A stretch of DNA of 42,951 bases from Minisyncoccota bacterium (GTDB lineage: Bacteria; Patescibacteriota; Minisyncoccia; Phycocordibacterales; Zambryskibacteraceae). Shown one piece after another: positions 1 to 9,081 of this stretch. Every line of letters begins with the position of its first letter. Position 1 is the stretch's first letter. The notes below the pieces were generated by a model. It saw only the letters and a program-made list of their open reading frames with translations. It was not told the DNA's origin and did not search any database. The DNA lies in NCBI GenBank assembly GCA_025450175.1, contig JANWHY010000011.1, positions 1-42,951 of the forward strand, given 5' to 3'. A program made the translations under genes and the position numbers.

Positions 1-846
1 GGCCTCTGTCAGAGCGTGCTTAGTGCGAGAGGAGATGTCTATAGACTCGATACGAGTCTTAAGAACTTCTGGATCTACTTCTGATCTTCCGAGAGTTTGG
101 CTCTCTGGCATAACACCCATCTCAGCTACCACCGGCTCCTCTTCTTTGAAGCCCACAATCGACTTCAGTTGGTTGATCATGACCTCAATAGCTGTAGAGA
201 GAGCTACCGAGGGAGAGATGGTGCCATCGGTCTCAATATTCATGCGAAGTTTGTTGAAGTCTGTTCGGTCTCCCACACGCATATTCTCTACTTCGTAAGA
301 AGCACGCCTAATAGGAGTGAAAATCGCGTCGAGGGCGATGGTGCCAATTTCGACGCGATTCTTATCGAGGTTATCCTTATCGACGAAGCCGAGACCCTTC
401 TCTGCACGAACTTCCATCTCACGAGTAGTGCTCTTGTCGGTAATCGTGGCGATAACAGCCTCAGGTGTGAGTATCTCTACTTGTCCAGGCACCTCTAGAT
501 CAGCAGCAGTAACCACTCGTTCCTCGCCAGCATTGCCTTTGATCTTGAGAGTAAGAGTCTGAGCCTCATCAGTAGAGAAGCGCATGCGGATCTTCTTAAG
601 ATTGAGGAGGATAGAGATGACGTCTTCCTTCACTCCCTCTATAACAGAAAACTCATGCTCTACTCCGCTTATCTTAACTGAGGTAATAGCTACTCCCGGA
701 AGAGACGAGAGGATGATGCGACGAAGACTGTTGCCCAGGGTGTGGCCATAGCCCGGATAGAGACCCTCTATCTCGAAGATGCCGCTCTCTCCTTCTTCGG
801 AGATGACCCTTGGTTTTGATGGTAGAAGTATTGTGTAGTCAGCCAT
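1..846 (-). CDS. rpoA: DNA-directed RNA polymerase subunit alpha (partial, runs off left edge)
   Basis: Reverse-strand translation from ATG at 846: MADYTILLPSKPRVISEEGESGIFEIEGLYPGYGHTLGNSLRRIILSSLPGVAITSVKI..., a classic RpoA N-terminus; lies next to rpsD/rpsK/rpsM. Missing from the ORF track because it is truncated by the window edge. Confidence 0.95.
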   Translation of the reverse strand, partial: MADYTILLPSKPRVISEEGESGIFEIEGLYPGYGHTLGNSLRRIILSSLPGVAITSVKISGVEHEFSVIEGVKEDVISILLNLKKIRMRFSTDEAQTLTLKIKGNAGEERVVTAADLEVPGQVEILTPEAVIATITDKSTTREMEVRAEKGLGFVDKDNLDKNRVEIGTIALDAIFTPIRRASYEVENMRVGDRTDFNKLRMNIETDGTISPSVALSTAIEVMINQLKSIVGFKEEEPVVAEMGVMPESQTLGRSEVDPEVLKTRIESIDISSRTKHALTEA

Positions 847-877
847 AAAAATAAAAATTGAGTGGATAATTATAACA

Positions 878-1483
878 CTAACGGTTGTAAAATTCAATAA
901 CCACACGGAGATCGAAGACCTCCCCACCTGGTGCGTATACCGGCTCTCCTACGACCTTAAGCTCTCGGGCTTCCGGATCTACCTCGAGCCACGCCGGTAC
1001 CGTGAGGCTCTTAGCACGCTCAGTAAGGTCGGCGAAGAGCGGACTCGTAGCCGAGGTCGGTCGGAGAGAGACCTTGTCTCCCACCTTGAGAGCGATGGAG
1101 GGGATGGTCACTCTCTTACCATTGAGCATGAGGTGGCCGTGACTTGCAGCTTGACGAGCCTGCCCACGAGTCTTCGCAAAACCTGCTCGGTAGAGTGCAT
1201 TATCGAGACGAGTCTCGAGTTGACTGAAGAGCTTCTGAGCAGGAGATGCGACCTTGAGAGACTTCAACACATAGTTACGGAGTTGCCTCTCGGTGATACC
1301 GTAGTTGAAGCGGCTCTTCTGCTTCTCGGTAAGTTCCTTACCGTACTCGCTCTTGGGCTTAGTCCAACCCTTGCTACTCTTCTCCTTACGCGCGAGAGAT
1401 TGTGCGTACTTAGGACTTTGAGTTTTCTCAAATATTGGGGCGCCAAGACGGCGAGCTAATTTATATTTTGGTCCTATACGCAT
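878..1483 (-). CDS. rpsD: 30S ribosomal protein S4
   Basis: ORF 201 aa; MRIGPKYKLARRLG... and S4 domain (ETRLDNALYRAGFAKTRGQARQAASHGHLMLNGKRV). Confidence 0.97.
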   Translation of the reverse strand: MRIGPKYKLARRLGAPIFEKTQSPKYAQSLARKEKSSKGWTKPKSEYGKELTEKQKSRFNYGITERQLRNYVLKSLKVASPAQKLFSQLETRLDNALYRAGFAKTRGQARQAASHGHLMLNGKRVTIPSIALKVGDKVSLRPTSATSPLFADLTERAKSLTVPAWLEVDPEARELKVVGEPVYAPGGEVFDLRVVIEFYNR

Positions 1484-1498
1484 AAATTTAAAATTTAA

Positions 1499-1966
1499 CT
1501 ATGTCCTACGAGGCTTAGGGGGCTTGGGGCCGTTATGAGGAACCGGAGTTTTATCCTGAATCGTAGTTAAGTTGATACCCTTTGATATAAAGCCGCGGAT
1601 AGCCGACTCACGACCGGAGCCTACCCCCTTAACTACGACCTTGATCTCTTTAATACCTAATGTCTGAGCCTTTTCTGCTAACTTCTCCCCTACCTTAGCG
1701 GCAGCGAAGGGGGTGCCCTTCTTTGCGCCCTTGAAGCCTAGAGAACCCGATGAGGACCAGGCGAGCGTATTAAATTTTGGATCCGTGAGGGTCAGCTTGG
1801 TGTTGTTGTAAGTCGACTCTACATACAAGACTCCTGAGTCGACACGCTTCTTGGAAGACTTAGACGAAGAAGCTTCCGGAGACTTCTCCGCCCCGCCCGA
1901 ACGACCGTCCGGTCGGGCGGGCTTGTCGTTCTCTGCTTGTACTGTTGCGATTTTTTTCTTACCCAT
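1499..1966 (-). CDS. rpsK: 30S ribosomal protein S11 with N-terminal extension carrying PARPDGRSGG element
   Basis: ORF 155 aa; YVESTYNNTKLTLTD...GVGSGRESAIRGF...DKTPVPHNGPKPPKPRRT is S11; N-terminus contains KPARPDGRSGGAEKS. Confidence 0.96.
   Translation of the reverse strand: MGKKKIATVQAENDKPARPDGRSGGAEKSPEASSSKSSKKRVDSGVLYVESTYNNTKLTLTDPKFNTLAWSSSGSLGFKGAKKGTPFAAAKVGEKLAEKAQTLGIKEIKVVVKGVGSGRESAIRGFISKGINLTTIQDKTPVPHNGPKPPKPRRT
1892..1921 (-). repeat. 30-bp palindromic coding element, copy 1 (rpsK)
   Basis: cccgcccgaacgaccgtccggtcgggcggg; minus strand encodes PARPDGRSGG. Confidence 0.9.
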
Positions 1967-2009
1967 AATAAATATAATTTAAAATTTTGAATTTAAAATT
2001 TAAAATTGT

Positions 2010-2387
2010 TTATGTTTTCTCGGCAATTTTCCTACCGGTACCCATAGTCTTCCTTACACCACGCTTAGTACGAGCATTGGTCTTGGTACGCTGACCTCGC
2101 ACAGGAAGGTTCCTCATATGGCGCATCCCTCGGTAACTCTTCAAGTCTTTCAATCTCCTAATATTAGAAGTCACTTCGCGGCGGAGGTCACCCTCGAGAG
2201 TAAGCGCCTCGATGATAGCGCGGATCTTGTTCTCATCCTCGATCGAGGCGTCCTTGGCCTTTTTGCCATATTCGATCCCAGCTTCCTTAAGTATCGACTG
2301 AGCTCGAGATCTCCCAACACCAAAGAGGGTCGTTAGACCGATTTCAAGACGCTTATCATCTGGGATGGTAATACCAAGAAGTCTCAT
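2010..2387 (-). CDS. rpsM: 30S ribosomal protein S13
   Basis: ORF 125 aa; [33 protein letters not shown]...SYRGMRHMRNLPVRGQRTKTNARTKRG. Confidence 0.97.
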   Translation of the reverse strand: MRLLGITIPDDKRLEIGLTTLFGVGRSRAQSILKEAGIEYGKKAKDASIEDENKIRAIIEALTLEGDLRREVTSNIRRLKDLKSYRGMRHMRNLPVRGQRTKTNARTKRGVRKTMGTGRKIAEKT

Positions 2388-2503
2388 TAACCTTGTCGTT
2401 GCTTATGTCTAGGATTAGCTTTGCAAATTACGTAAACATAGCCCTTTCTGCGGACTATCTGGCACTTACTACACATTTTCCTTACGGCCGCCTTGACTTT
2501 CAT
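2387..2503 (-). CDS. rpmJ: 50S ribosomal protein L36 (too short for the ORF track)
   Basis: Manual reverse-strand translation: [38 protein letters not shown], the L36 zinc-ribbon signature; stop overlaps the rpsM start. Confidence 0.95.
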   Translation of the reverse strand: MKVKAAVRKMCSKCQIVRRKGYVYVICKANPRHKQRQG

Positions 2504-2555
2504 AGCAAGATTGCATTGTAACCTAAGCTACTTCGAGTGTCTAGCCTTGGCTAGG

Positions 2556-2804
2556 TTAGAGCCTTTTTATGATCCGGGCTTTGCCACCATAGGGCTCAAG
2601 CTCCATAACTACCTTATCTCCCACCAATACACGAATCCTATGTAGACGCATCTTACCAGAGAGATAAGCCAAGATCTCTTTAGGCTCATCTTGACTTACT
2701 CCTTCAGTCCCGCTCTCATCCAAGCGCACCCTAAACATAATATTTGGCAAGGATTCTGTGATAATACCTACCCTCTCTAGGGTCTCTCTCTTTTCAATAT
2801 TCAT
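2556..2804 (-). CDS. infA: translation initiation factor IF-1
   Basis: ORF 82 aa; [16 protein letters not shown]...[41 protein letters not shown]-1 OB fold, next to rpmJ. Confidence 0.9.
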   Translation of the reverse strand: MNIEKRETLERVGIITESLPNIMFRVRLDESGTEGVSQDEPKEILAYLSGKMRLHRIRVLVGDKVVMELEPYGGKARIIKRL

Positions 2805-2806
2805 TA

Positions 2807-4123
2807 TTACTTATTATCTGTTGACTCTCTTTCTACCATAATCTTCGAAGCATCACTAGGGAAGGAGCTCTTCCAGAAGGGTCGGATGATTGGCCTCGCC
2901 GACACTATACTTGGGTAGTTGTTGAGGATCAGAGGCAGATCCTTCTTGTTGTGACCAACAAGATCTGCCTTGAGAGCCACCTCGTCTGAAGACCAGACGG
3001 CAAGACCCGTACCAGAGACGGAGAAGTTAATCTCAGAAACGCTCGCAAGATCAACCTGGGGGTTAGTGAAGGCAAAAGTGAGGTTAGCGAGATCTAGATC
3101 TACAGACTCATCCTTATTGATAGTGACCTTCTTCTTCGTAAGACTATTGGAGAGTTCCTTAGTTTTAAACATTACGCCGTAGAAGTTGCCCTTCTTATTG
3201 ATAGTGACCTTGTCGGCCCCAGCAGCCTGACTTTGCGGTAGGTCCTCATACACGACACTCGAGAGTGCGGGGATCAAGACGAATCCATCGGGTACTTGTG
3301 AGAGAGCCTCAGAGGTGAGATCGGTCTTGAGAGTAGTCTCGAGCTCGCCAGAGACCCGTGTCTTATCTTCCTCACTCACACCCTTCTCCTTACCTACGAA
3401 GCCTCCTGCCATCGCGGTCTTAGATCGTGCATATATAGTGTTGTAGCGTTCGCTCCCCTTGAGACCCGGGAGAGTAAAGTCTGAGAGTCCCATGTTGTAT
3501 GTCTCTCCCGCTTCGTCGGCATATATGAGAGTCTCAAGAGTACCTGGCTTCACCACTCCGCCAACAGTCATCTTGCCTGGCACCACTATGTCCTTGGCCA
3601 CTCGATAAACTTTGCCATTCGCTGCTTCGAAGCGGGTAGTAGCAATAAGCCTCTGAGGTTCGGCTGAAGCGTTGTTGTAGACCACTATGGTACCCGAGGC
3701 CTTGCGATTTACTTCTGTCTCACCTGAAGCGGCCACCTCTTTACCAAGATCTCGAGATAGTTTGACGACGCTGAAAAGCAGACTGCCCTCCCCCTCTCTC
3801 TTGGCGGTGAAGTTATCTCGAGAGAAGGCCACACTCGTAGACTTGGGTGTGTAGACCAGAGATGAGCTATTGAAGAATGCGAGAAGGGCGAAGACCAGAA
3901 CGAAAATACTTAAGAAGGTAACAATCCATACCTTAGCTCGTGATCTCCTTCGTCTCACAGGAGGCATACCAGGAGATACGCTTGTCTGTGTGGTGGAGCG
4001 CTCGACCCTGTCAATTGTAGGTGGGGGTACAGAAGTGGCGCGGCGACGGTTGGCAGGGATAGGGATATCTCGGATGCTTCGGCGCTTCTCTGGTACGATC
4101 ATGTCTTCTACGCTTTTTGCCAT
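2807..4123 (-). CDS. hypothetical membrane-anchored protein (one N-terminal TM, baseplate-J-like style extracytoplasmic region)
   Basis: ORF 438 aa; Arg-rich N-terminus, [22 protein letters not shown], then a beta-rich region with [23 protein letters not shown] and [10 protein letters not shown]. Confidence 0.6.
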   Translation of the reverse strand: MAKSVEDMIVPEKRRSIRDIPIPANRRRATSVPPPTIDRVERSTTQTSVSPGMPPVRRRRSRAKVWIVTFLSIFVLVFALLAFFNSSSLVYTPKSTSVAFSRDNFTAKREGEGSLLFSVVKLSRDLGKEVAASGETEVNRKASGTIVVYNNASAEPQRLIATTRFEAANGKVYRVAKDIVVPGKMTVGGVVKPGTLETLIYADEAGETYNMGLSDFTLPGLKGSERYNTIYARSKTAMAGGFVGKEKGVSEEDKTRVSGELETTLKTDLTSEALSQVPDGFVLIPALSSVVYEDLPQSQAAGADKVTINKKGNFYGVMFKTKELSNSLTKKKVTINKDESVDLDLANLTFAFTNPQVDLASVSEINFSVSGTGLAVWSSDEVALKADLVGHNKKDLPLILNNYPSIVSARPIIRPFWKSSFPSDASKIMVERESTDNK

Positions 4124-4157
4124 TTGTATTTTAGTGAACTTATTAAACTATTATAAC

Positions 4158-5369
4158 TTAATTAGAGAATTTTTGGCTACTACTCTGGCGCGAAAGTTCT
4201 TGATGCTTCTTCATCTCTTCTTTAAACTTTTCTTCGTCGAGATTGGGCACAACTTCTTTTATTATTTCTAATGGTAGTCCATAACTCGTGAAGAGGGTGA
4301 ACGGGTCTGCACCTTTCTCTACTTGCTTCAATCCTGCACTTAATGCTTTCTCAAACTTGGCTAGTTCGTCATGAATTATTTCTTTAGTGTTAGGTGCGAA
4401 TGTATAGAGACCCTGGTAACTTGGATGATTGATTACAGCATCTACTATTGGATCAATATTCTTATCACTGACATAAGCGCGGCGCAAAAGTCTTCGTAGA
4501 ATATATCCCCTATCAGTATTGGAGGGGGTCACTCCATCTGCGATCATAAAGACGGAGGTGCGGATGTGGTCTGCCGCGATCCGCGAGCTTGTGACCCCCA
4601 TAAGAGGTGCAAACAAATCTGTTTCGAAAATATTATTCTTACCTTGAAGTGCCATAGTTAAACGCTCAAGTCCTGCCCCCGTATCCACATTTTTTTGTGA
4701 AAGTTTGCCTACAACCTTTCCACCTTTCTTGAGATACTCCATGAACACATCATTCCAAACCTCTACGACTTCCTGCCTCTCATCGGCCACCATGTATTCT
4801 TCTTTAGTCATGTCTCCCAACTTGCCCGTGACATCATAAAACATCTCAGTATCTGGACCACAAGGGCCATCTTCTCCCATACTCCACCAATTCGACTTTG
4901 CCCCCATAAAGTAAATACGATTTTCTGGCATGTACTTCTTCCAGATTTCAAATGCTTCTTCGTCACGAGGAGCATTCTCATCCCCTTCAAAAACAGTTAT
5001 ATAGAGACGCTTTGGATCTAAGCCAAAACCTTCTTCCTTACTCGTGAGAAGTTCAAAGCTCCATTTAATAGCCTCTTCTTTGAAATAATCACCCAATGAC
5101 CAATTGCCAAGCATTTCGAAAAAAGTGTCATGTGTATTGTCTCCAACTTCTTCAATGTCTTGGGTTCGCACACATTTCTGAATATTTACCAAACGCTTCC
5201 CCTGAGGATGCTCATTGCCCATGAGATATGGAACGAGAGGTTGCATACCTGCTGTAGTAAAGAGGACTGACTTATCTCCCTCTGGTATTAGAGAGGCCGA
5301 AGGAATTTTAGTATGTCCTCGTTCTTCAAAAAATTTAAGAAATTTCTCTCGGATTTCTCTGGATTGCAT
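4158..5369 (-). CDS. alaS: alanyl-tRNA synthetase, short form (catalytic and tRNA-recognition regions only)
   Basis: ORF 403 aa; MQSREIREKFLKFFEERGHTKIPSASLIP...FTTAGMQPLVPYLMG...NDVFMEYL...NVDTGAGLERL...RGYILRRLLRRA. Ends EEMKKHQELSRQSSSQKFSN; no editing or C-Ala domain follows. Confidence 0.93.
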   Translation of the reverse strand: MQSREIREKFLKFFEERGHTKIPSASLIPEGDKSVLFTTAGMQPLVPYLMGNEHPQGKRLVNIQKCVRTQDIEEVGDNTHDTFFEMLGNWSLGDYFKEEAIKWSFELLTSKEEGFGLDPKRLYITVFEGDENAPRDEEAFEIWKKYMPENRIYFMGAKSNWWSMGEDGPCGPDTEMFYDVTGKLGDMTKEEYMVADERQEVVEVWNDVFMEYLKKGGKVVGKLSQKNVDTGAGLERLTMALQGKNNIFETDLFAPLMGVTSSRIAADHIRTSVFMIADGVTPSNTDRGYILRRLLRRAYVSDKNIDPIVDAVINHPSYQGLYTFAPNTKEIIHDELAKFEKALSAGLKQVEKGADPFTLFTSYGLPLEIIKEVVPNLDEEKFKEEMKKHQELSRQSSSQKFSN

Positions 5370-5396
5370 GCAAATGAATATAGCACAAAAAGACGA

Positions 5397-5420
5397 AGGG
5401 CGACGCGTAAGCGTCGCCCT
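5397..5420 (-). terminator. intrinsic terminator hairpin downstream of the 5430-5666 gene
   Basis: agggcgacgc-gtaa-gcgtcgccct, 10-bp perfect stem; minus-strand tail ...tcgtctttttg. Confidence 0.75.
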
Positions 5421-5429
5421 GGCACAAAG

Positions 5430-5666
5430 TCACGCGGCAACAGAGAGTAGTACCTGGAATTTCTCGCTCGGATACCATCTCACCTGATTATTCTGGTCCA
5501 CCATGGGGCCCAAACCCTCTTCTTTCGAAAGAGCGATGAACCCCGGGCAAGAACCAGAGACATGGAAAGGCCCATCCAGCGGCGCAAGTCCAATTGGTGC
5601 CACCTGCCGGACAACCTCACCTATCACACGCTGACCGCCTGTTCCCATCGAAAAATGATCGGACAT
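5430..5666 (-). CDS. small orphan protein (78 aa), unknown function
   Basis: Start taken at MSDHFSMGTGGQ (5666), preceded by aggtGGAGGagtaagagcATG; longer ORF to 5699 less likely. TATAAT upstream (5688-5693 on minus), terminator downstream. Confidence 0.6.
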   Translation of the reverse strand: MSDHFSMGTGGQRVIGEVVRQVAPIGLAPLDGPFHVSGSCPGFIALSKEEGLGPMVDQNNQVRWYPSEKFQVLLSVAA

Positions 5667-5687
5667 GCTCTTACTCCTCCACCTAGT

Positions 5688-5693
5688 ATTATA
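5688..5693 (-). promoter_or_regulatory. -10 box (TATAAT) of the 5430-5666 gene
   Basis: Minus strand reads gtggTATAATactaggtggaggag; the box overlaps the 3' end of the UDG gene. Confidence 0.5.
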
Positions 5694-6273
5694 CCACACT
5701 TTTCAAAACTTTAAAATCTTCTTGGAGAGTACTTAAGAGATGTTGATTATATATAGCGGCGGCGGGATGGTAGAGCGGCACGTATTTAAATTGATTTGCC
5801 TCGAATACTTTCCCATGCAAAGTGCTGATAGGGCCCACCTCCCACTCAAGTCCGTATCGATTCATGATGTAAACCATTGAGAAGCGGCCGAGAGTGGCCA
5901 CCACTTTCGGTTTAATTATCTCGATCTGCCTATCTAGAAAGGGTGCATAGATAGATATCTCCTCCGGTAATGGATCCCTGTTTCCTTGTGGTCGGTCTTT
6001 TACAATGTTTGTGACATAAACATCTTTTCTCTCGATGCCGACAGATGCCAGTAGATCATCCAATACTTTCCCTGCGCGTCCGCAGAAGGGTCGACCCGTC
6101 TTGGCCTCATTCTCTCCCGGAGCTTCGCCTATAAACATGATGTCCGCAGAGTGACTCCCCTCTCCAATCACTGGGAAATATTTGTTCTCAATTCTGTATC
6201 GATAAAGGGGTGATGACGAGAGAGCTACTACCTCGTCTTTAATCTTCTTCAGCTCACTTGTCGCATCCGCCAT
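5689..6273 (-). CDS. uracil-DNA glycosylase family 4-like protein
   Basis: ORF 194 aa; motif GEAPGENEAKTGRPFCGRAGKVLDDLL, TNIVKDRPQGNRDPLPEE, C-terminal LYHPAAAIYNQ. Confidence 0.88.
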   Translation of the reverse strand: MADATSELKKIKDEVVALSSSPLYRYRIENKYFPVIGEGSHSADIMFIGEAPGENEAKTGRPFCGRAGKVLDDLLASVGIERKDVYVTNIVKDRPQGNRDPLPEEISIYAPFLDRQIEIIKPKVVATLGRFSMVYIMNRYGLEWEVGPISTLHGKVFEANQFKYVPLYHPAAAIYNQHLLSTLQEDFKVLKSVV

Positions 6274-6277
6274 TCTC

Positions 6278-7108
6278 TTAGAGTTCGTTTATCTCGTCTA
6301 TAACAGGGATAATGTTGAAGTTCTCTCCTAAGAACTTGGTAAGAGGTGTTGGATCGTTCTTCACATCGGAGCAGAGCACCACCCTGGAGGCAAGTAAGAT
6401 CTTTTTGTCTTGGTTACTTAGAGTTGTAAGACAAGTTATAGGGTGTAGACCTTCCGTCTCGATCATGCTGCGCAAGTTCCCCTCATCAGGATAATTCCAA
6501 CCAATCATTTTCAAATCTTTGCAGACACCGTAGTGGATCGCCGTACTCGAGAACTTAGTATTAGTGATAAGCCAACTGTCAGTAATCTTACGATCCTTAC
6601 CTCCGTAGTTAAAAACATTTTCTCGCAGATCATCAAAACGCGCTTTCATATATAAGACCACCTTGAGGTCCGACTTAGTCCCGAGTTCGTTGTGGAACTT
6701 GGCCTCAATCATTACGAGCTCCTTATCGGTGTAGGCGACGACATCTACTTCGTGAGGTACACAAGCGCCCAAGACAGTCTGTCTAGTCTCACACTTGTAA
6801 CCCTTAGCCTCCAAGATCTTGGCTACGAAGTCTTCGAAGGGAAATCCTGAAGGTCCGAGATCCATGACGGCGCGGCGGAGAGAGTAGCTACGAGCTACCG
6901 GCTTAGAGATAGTCTCGAGTATAGAGAAGGCGTGTCGATAGATCTCGCTCGTGCTCATGTCGTTGTGGAGTTCTGGCAAGAGATGCTCCAACACCTTCGC
7001 GCTCGCCGCCTCACTTGCACCGGAGTGTAGGAGAGAAGCACGAAGCTTCGCGGGATCGAAGAACTCCTTCTGGCCATTTGCCTTGATGAGAGTAACCTGG
7101 TTAGTCAT
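6278..7108 (-). CDS. ATP-cone domain fused to PD-(D/E)XK/Mrr-like restriction-endonuclease-fold domain
   Basis: ORF 276 aa; N-term VTLIKANGQKEFFDPAKLRASLLHSGAS (ATP-cone), then FEDFVAKILEAKGYKCETRQTVLGACVPHEVDVVAYTDKELVMIEAKFH (E..D...EAK core). Confidence 0.75.
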   Translation of the reverse strand: MTNQVTLIKANGQKEFFDPAKLRASLLHSGASEAASAKVLEHLLPELHNDMSTSEIYRHAFSILETISKPVARSYSLRRAVMDLGPSGFPFEDFVAKILEAKGYKCETRQTVLGACVPHEVDVVAYTDKELVMIEAKFHNELGTKSDLKVVLYMKARFDDLRENVFNYGGKDRKITDSWLITNTKFSSTAIHYGVCKDLKMIGWNYPDEGNLRSMIETEGLHPITCLTTLSNQDKKILLASRVVLCSDVKNDPTPLTKFLGENFNIIPVIDEINEL

Positions 7109-7124
7109 AGGTTAAGTATATCAA

Positions 7125-8219
7125 CTAAGAAACCACTTTATCCATCAGAGCACCGCCGAGACATTCTTCATCGCGATAAAAGACGATTGACTGTCCAAGT
7201 GAGAGACCTCGCACTGGGGTACGGAAGGTTACGGCCAAGCGCTTGCCCTCAAGAGAAAGCGTGGCAGGGATCTTATCTCCTCGATAACGTACACGAGCAC
7301 TCAAGGTAGGTATGGTGGGCTCACTGATCCAGTTGGGCTTCTTCACCACAATCTTGGTCGGTGAGAGAGCGATAATCTCTGGCTCTTCTTTCGAGACAGT
7401 GAGAGTATTGGCCTTCACATCTTTCGACACGACATAGTATGGCTTATCCTCCGGCGACTTCTCCGTAATCTCGAAGCCATGCCGCTCACCAATAGTATAA
7501 AAGACGGTGCCATTATGAGTGCCAATCACCCTGCCCTCTGTATCTAGTACCTTACCTGGCTTCGTCTCAATATAATGAGATAAGAATTTCTCAATACTGA
7601 CCTCCCCGATGAAGCAGATACCCTGACTATCCTTCTTTTCTGCAACAGGAATCTTGTACTTAGCGGCGAGCTTACGCGTTTCTTCCTTCTCTAAATTGCC
7701 AACAGGAAAAAGTACGTGGGGCAAATCCTCCGGAGTAAGCGTCCAGAGAAAGTAACTTTGATCCTTCTCTTTATCTTTCCCTTCTAATAATGCAGCCTGC
7801 TTCACCTGTGCATAATGTCCCGTAGCAATGAAGTCTGCTCCCATCTCTCTAGCCTTCTTAGAGAAGGCTCCGAACTTAATCTCCCTATTGCACAATATAT
7901 CTGGGTTGGGTGTACGACCCGCCTTATATTCTAGAATCATCTCATCTACTACGCCCTTCTTATATTCTTCCTCGAAGTCGAAGGATAGGAATGGGATATC
8001 GAGAGCCGCCGCCACCCTCATGGCATCCCGCCTCTCATCGCGCCAGGCACAAGGTAAGAAGTCAGGCTGCCACACCTTGATAAAGACTCCGGTGACATCA
8101 TACCCTCTTTCCTTAAGCAGAGCTGCTGAGACAGCACTATCTACCCCACCCGAAAGCCCGACAAAAACTTTTTGCTTTTTCTTCCTCTTACTTGATGTAT
8201 TTCCTTTTGTTGGCCACAT
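7125..8219 (-). CDS. mnmA: tRNA-specific 2-thiouridylase MnmA
   Basis: VFVGLSGGVDSAVSAALLKERGYDVTGVFIKVWQ...TPNPDILCNREIKFGAF...ATGHYAQ...KDQSYFLW...DSQGICFIG. Start revised from 8258 to ATG 8219 to limit overlap with mltG. Confidence 0.95.
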   Translation of the reverse strand: MWPTKGNTSSKRKKKQKVFVGLSGGVDSAVSAALLKERGYDVTGVFIKVWQPDFLPCAWRDERRDAMRVAAALDIPFLSFDFEEEYKKGVVDEMILEYKAGRTPNPDILCNREIKFGAFSKKAREMGADFIATGHYAQVKQAALLEGKDKEKDQSYFLWTLTPEDLPHVLFPVGNLEKEETRKLAAKYKIPVAEKKDSQGICFIGEVSIEKFLSHYIETKPGKVLDTEGRVIGTHNGTVFYTIGERHGFEITEKSPEDKPYYVVSKDVKANTLTVSKEEPEIIALSPTKIVVKKPNWISEPTIPTLSARVRYRGDKIPATLSLEGKRLAVTFRTPVRGLSLGQSIVFYRDEECLGGALMDKVVS

Positions 8220-9078
8220 GCTCGTCGAAGGTACGAGAATAATGCATGTTACCGTCATCTCCTGTCAAATAATAGAGATAGGGTGTGGTAGTGGGATGGA
8301 TAGCCGCTCGTATGGAGTCTAGTCCAGGATTGTTGATGGGGTTGTCTGGCAAACCTTGGAATTCGTAAGTTTTCTTCTCCACATCTACTTGGAGTGGCAT
8401 ACCTATCTCTAACCTCTTCCACAAAACATCGGAAATCATGACTCGATCTACCTGACTCTTCGCCTCTCCTTCGATGAGCGAAGCCATGGTAATTATTTCT
8501 TCCAGAGTTTTGTCAGCAGCTTCTATCTCTGGGAGTATGGCGGCAATCTGCTTGTTGAAGTTGTCGTTCATAATCTTGATCGTTGAAGAAGCAGTGGCAG
8601 TGATGGGTATAAAGTAAGTATCTGGGAAGAGATAACCCTCCGGCGCAAGGGCTAAGAACTTATTGTGATCAAAGGAACTAAACTTAGTATCGAAGAGTTT
8701 AGAAATTTTTACCTTAGTAAAGCCTTCTGGCACAGTGACCTTCACCGTCTCAATGTCATGCTTGCCGTAGAAGACTCTCCAGGCCACTACAAAAACATTC
8801 TGAGGTTGTGACATATAGTAATCCCCCGCCATCATCCTCCGCTCACCCCCGAGGAGAATAGCCGCAGCTCTAAAGAGGAATGTGGACTTGATCACCCTGT
8901 CCTTTTCAAGCTCTTGGGCAAGGTCGTAGAGTCCCCGACCAGAGGCTACAGTCACAATAGAGTAGGTAGGAAAATTAGACGGAGGCATAATGCGCGAGAC
9001 AAAAAGGAGAAGTAACACCACAATAACGAGTGCAACAAGAAAGGAGATTTTTCTATAGCGACGGGTCGGGTTCTCCAT
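8188..9078 (-). CDS. mltG: endolytic transglycosylase MltG
   Basis: ORF 296 aa; N-term TM, VPEGFTKVKISKLF, PEGYLFPDTYFIP, EIITMASLIEGEAK, NPGLDSIRAAIHPTTTPYLYYL. Confidence 0.92.
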   Translation of the reverse strand: MENPTRRYRKISFLVALVIVVLLLLFVSRIMPPSNFPTYSIVTVASGRGLYDLAQELEKDRVIKSTFLFRAAAILLGGERRMMAGDYYMSQPQNVFVVAWRVFYGKHDIETVKVTVPEGFTKVKISKLFDTKFSSFDHNKFLALAPEGYLFPDTYFIPITATASSTIKIMNDNFNKQIAAILPEIEAADKTLEEIITMASLIEGEAKSQVDRVMISDVLWKRLEIGMPLQVDVEKKTYEFQGLPDNPINNPGLDSIRAAIHPTTTPYLYYLTGDDGNMHYSRTFDEHVANKRKYIK

Positions 9079-9081
9079 AGT

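Noticed and set aside
4124-4157. alaS truncated by frameshift or split into a downstream pseudogene
   Set aside because: Only 34 nt separate the alaS stop from the next unrelated gene; no editing or C-Ala remnant in any frame nearby.
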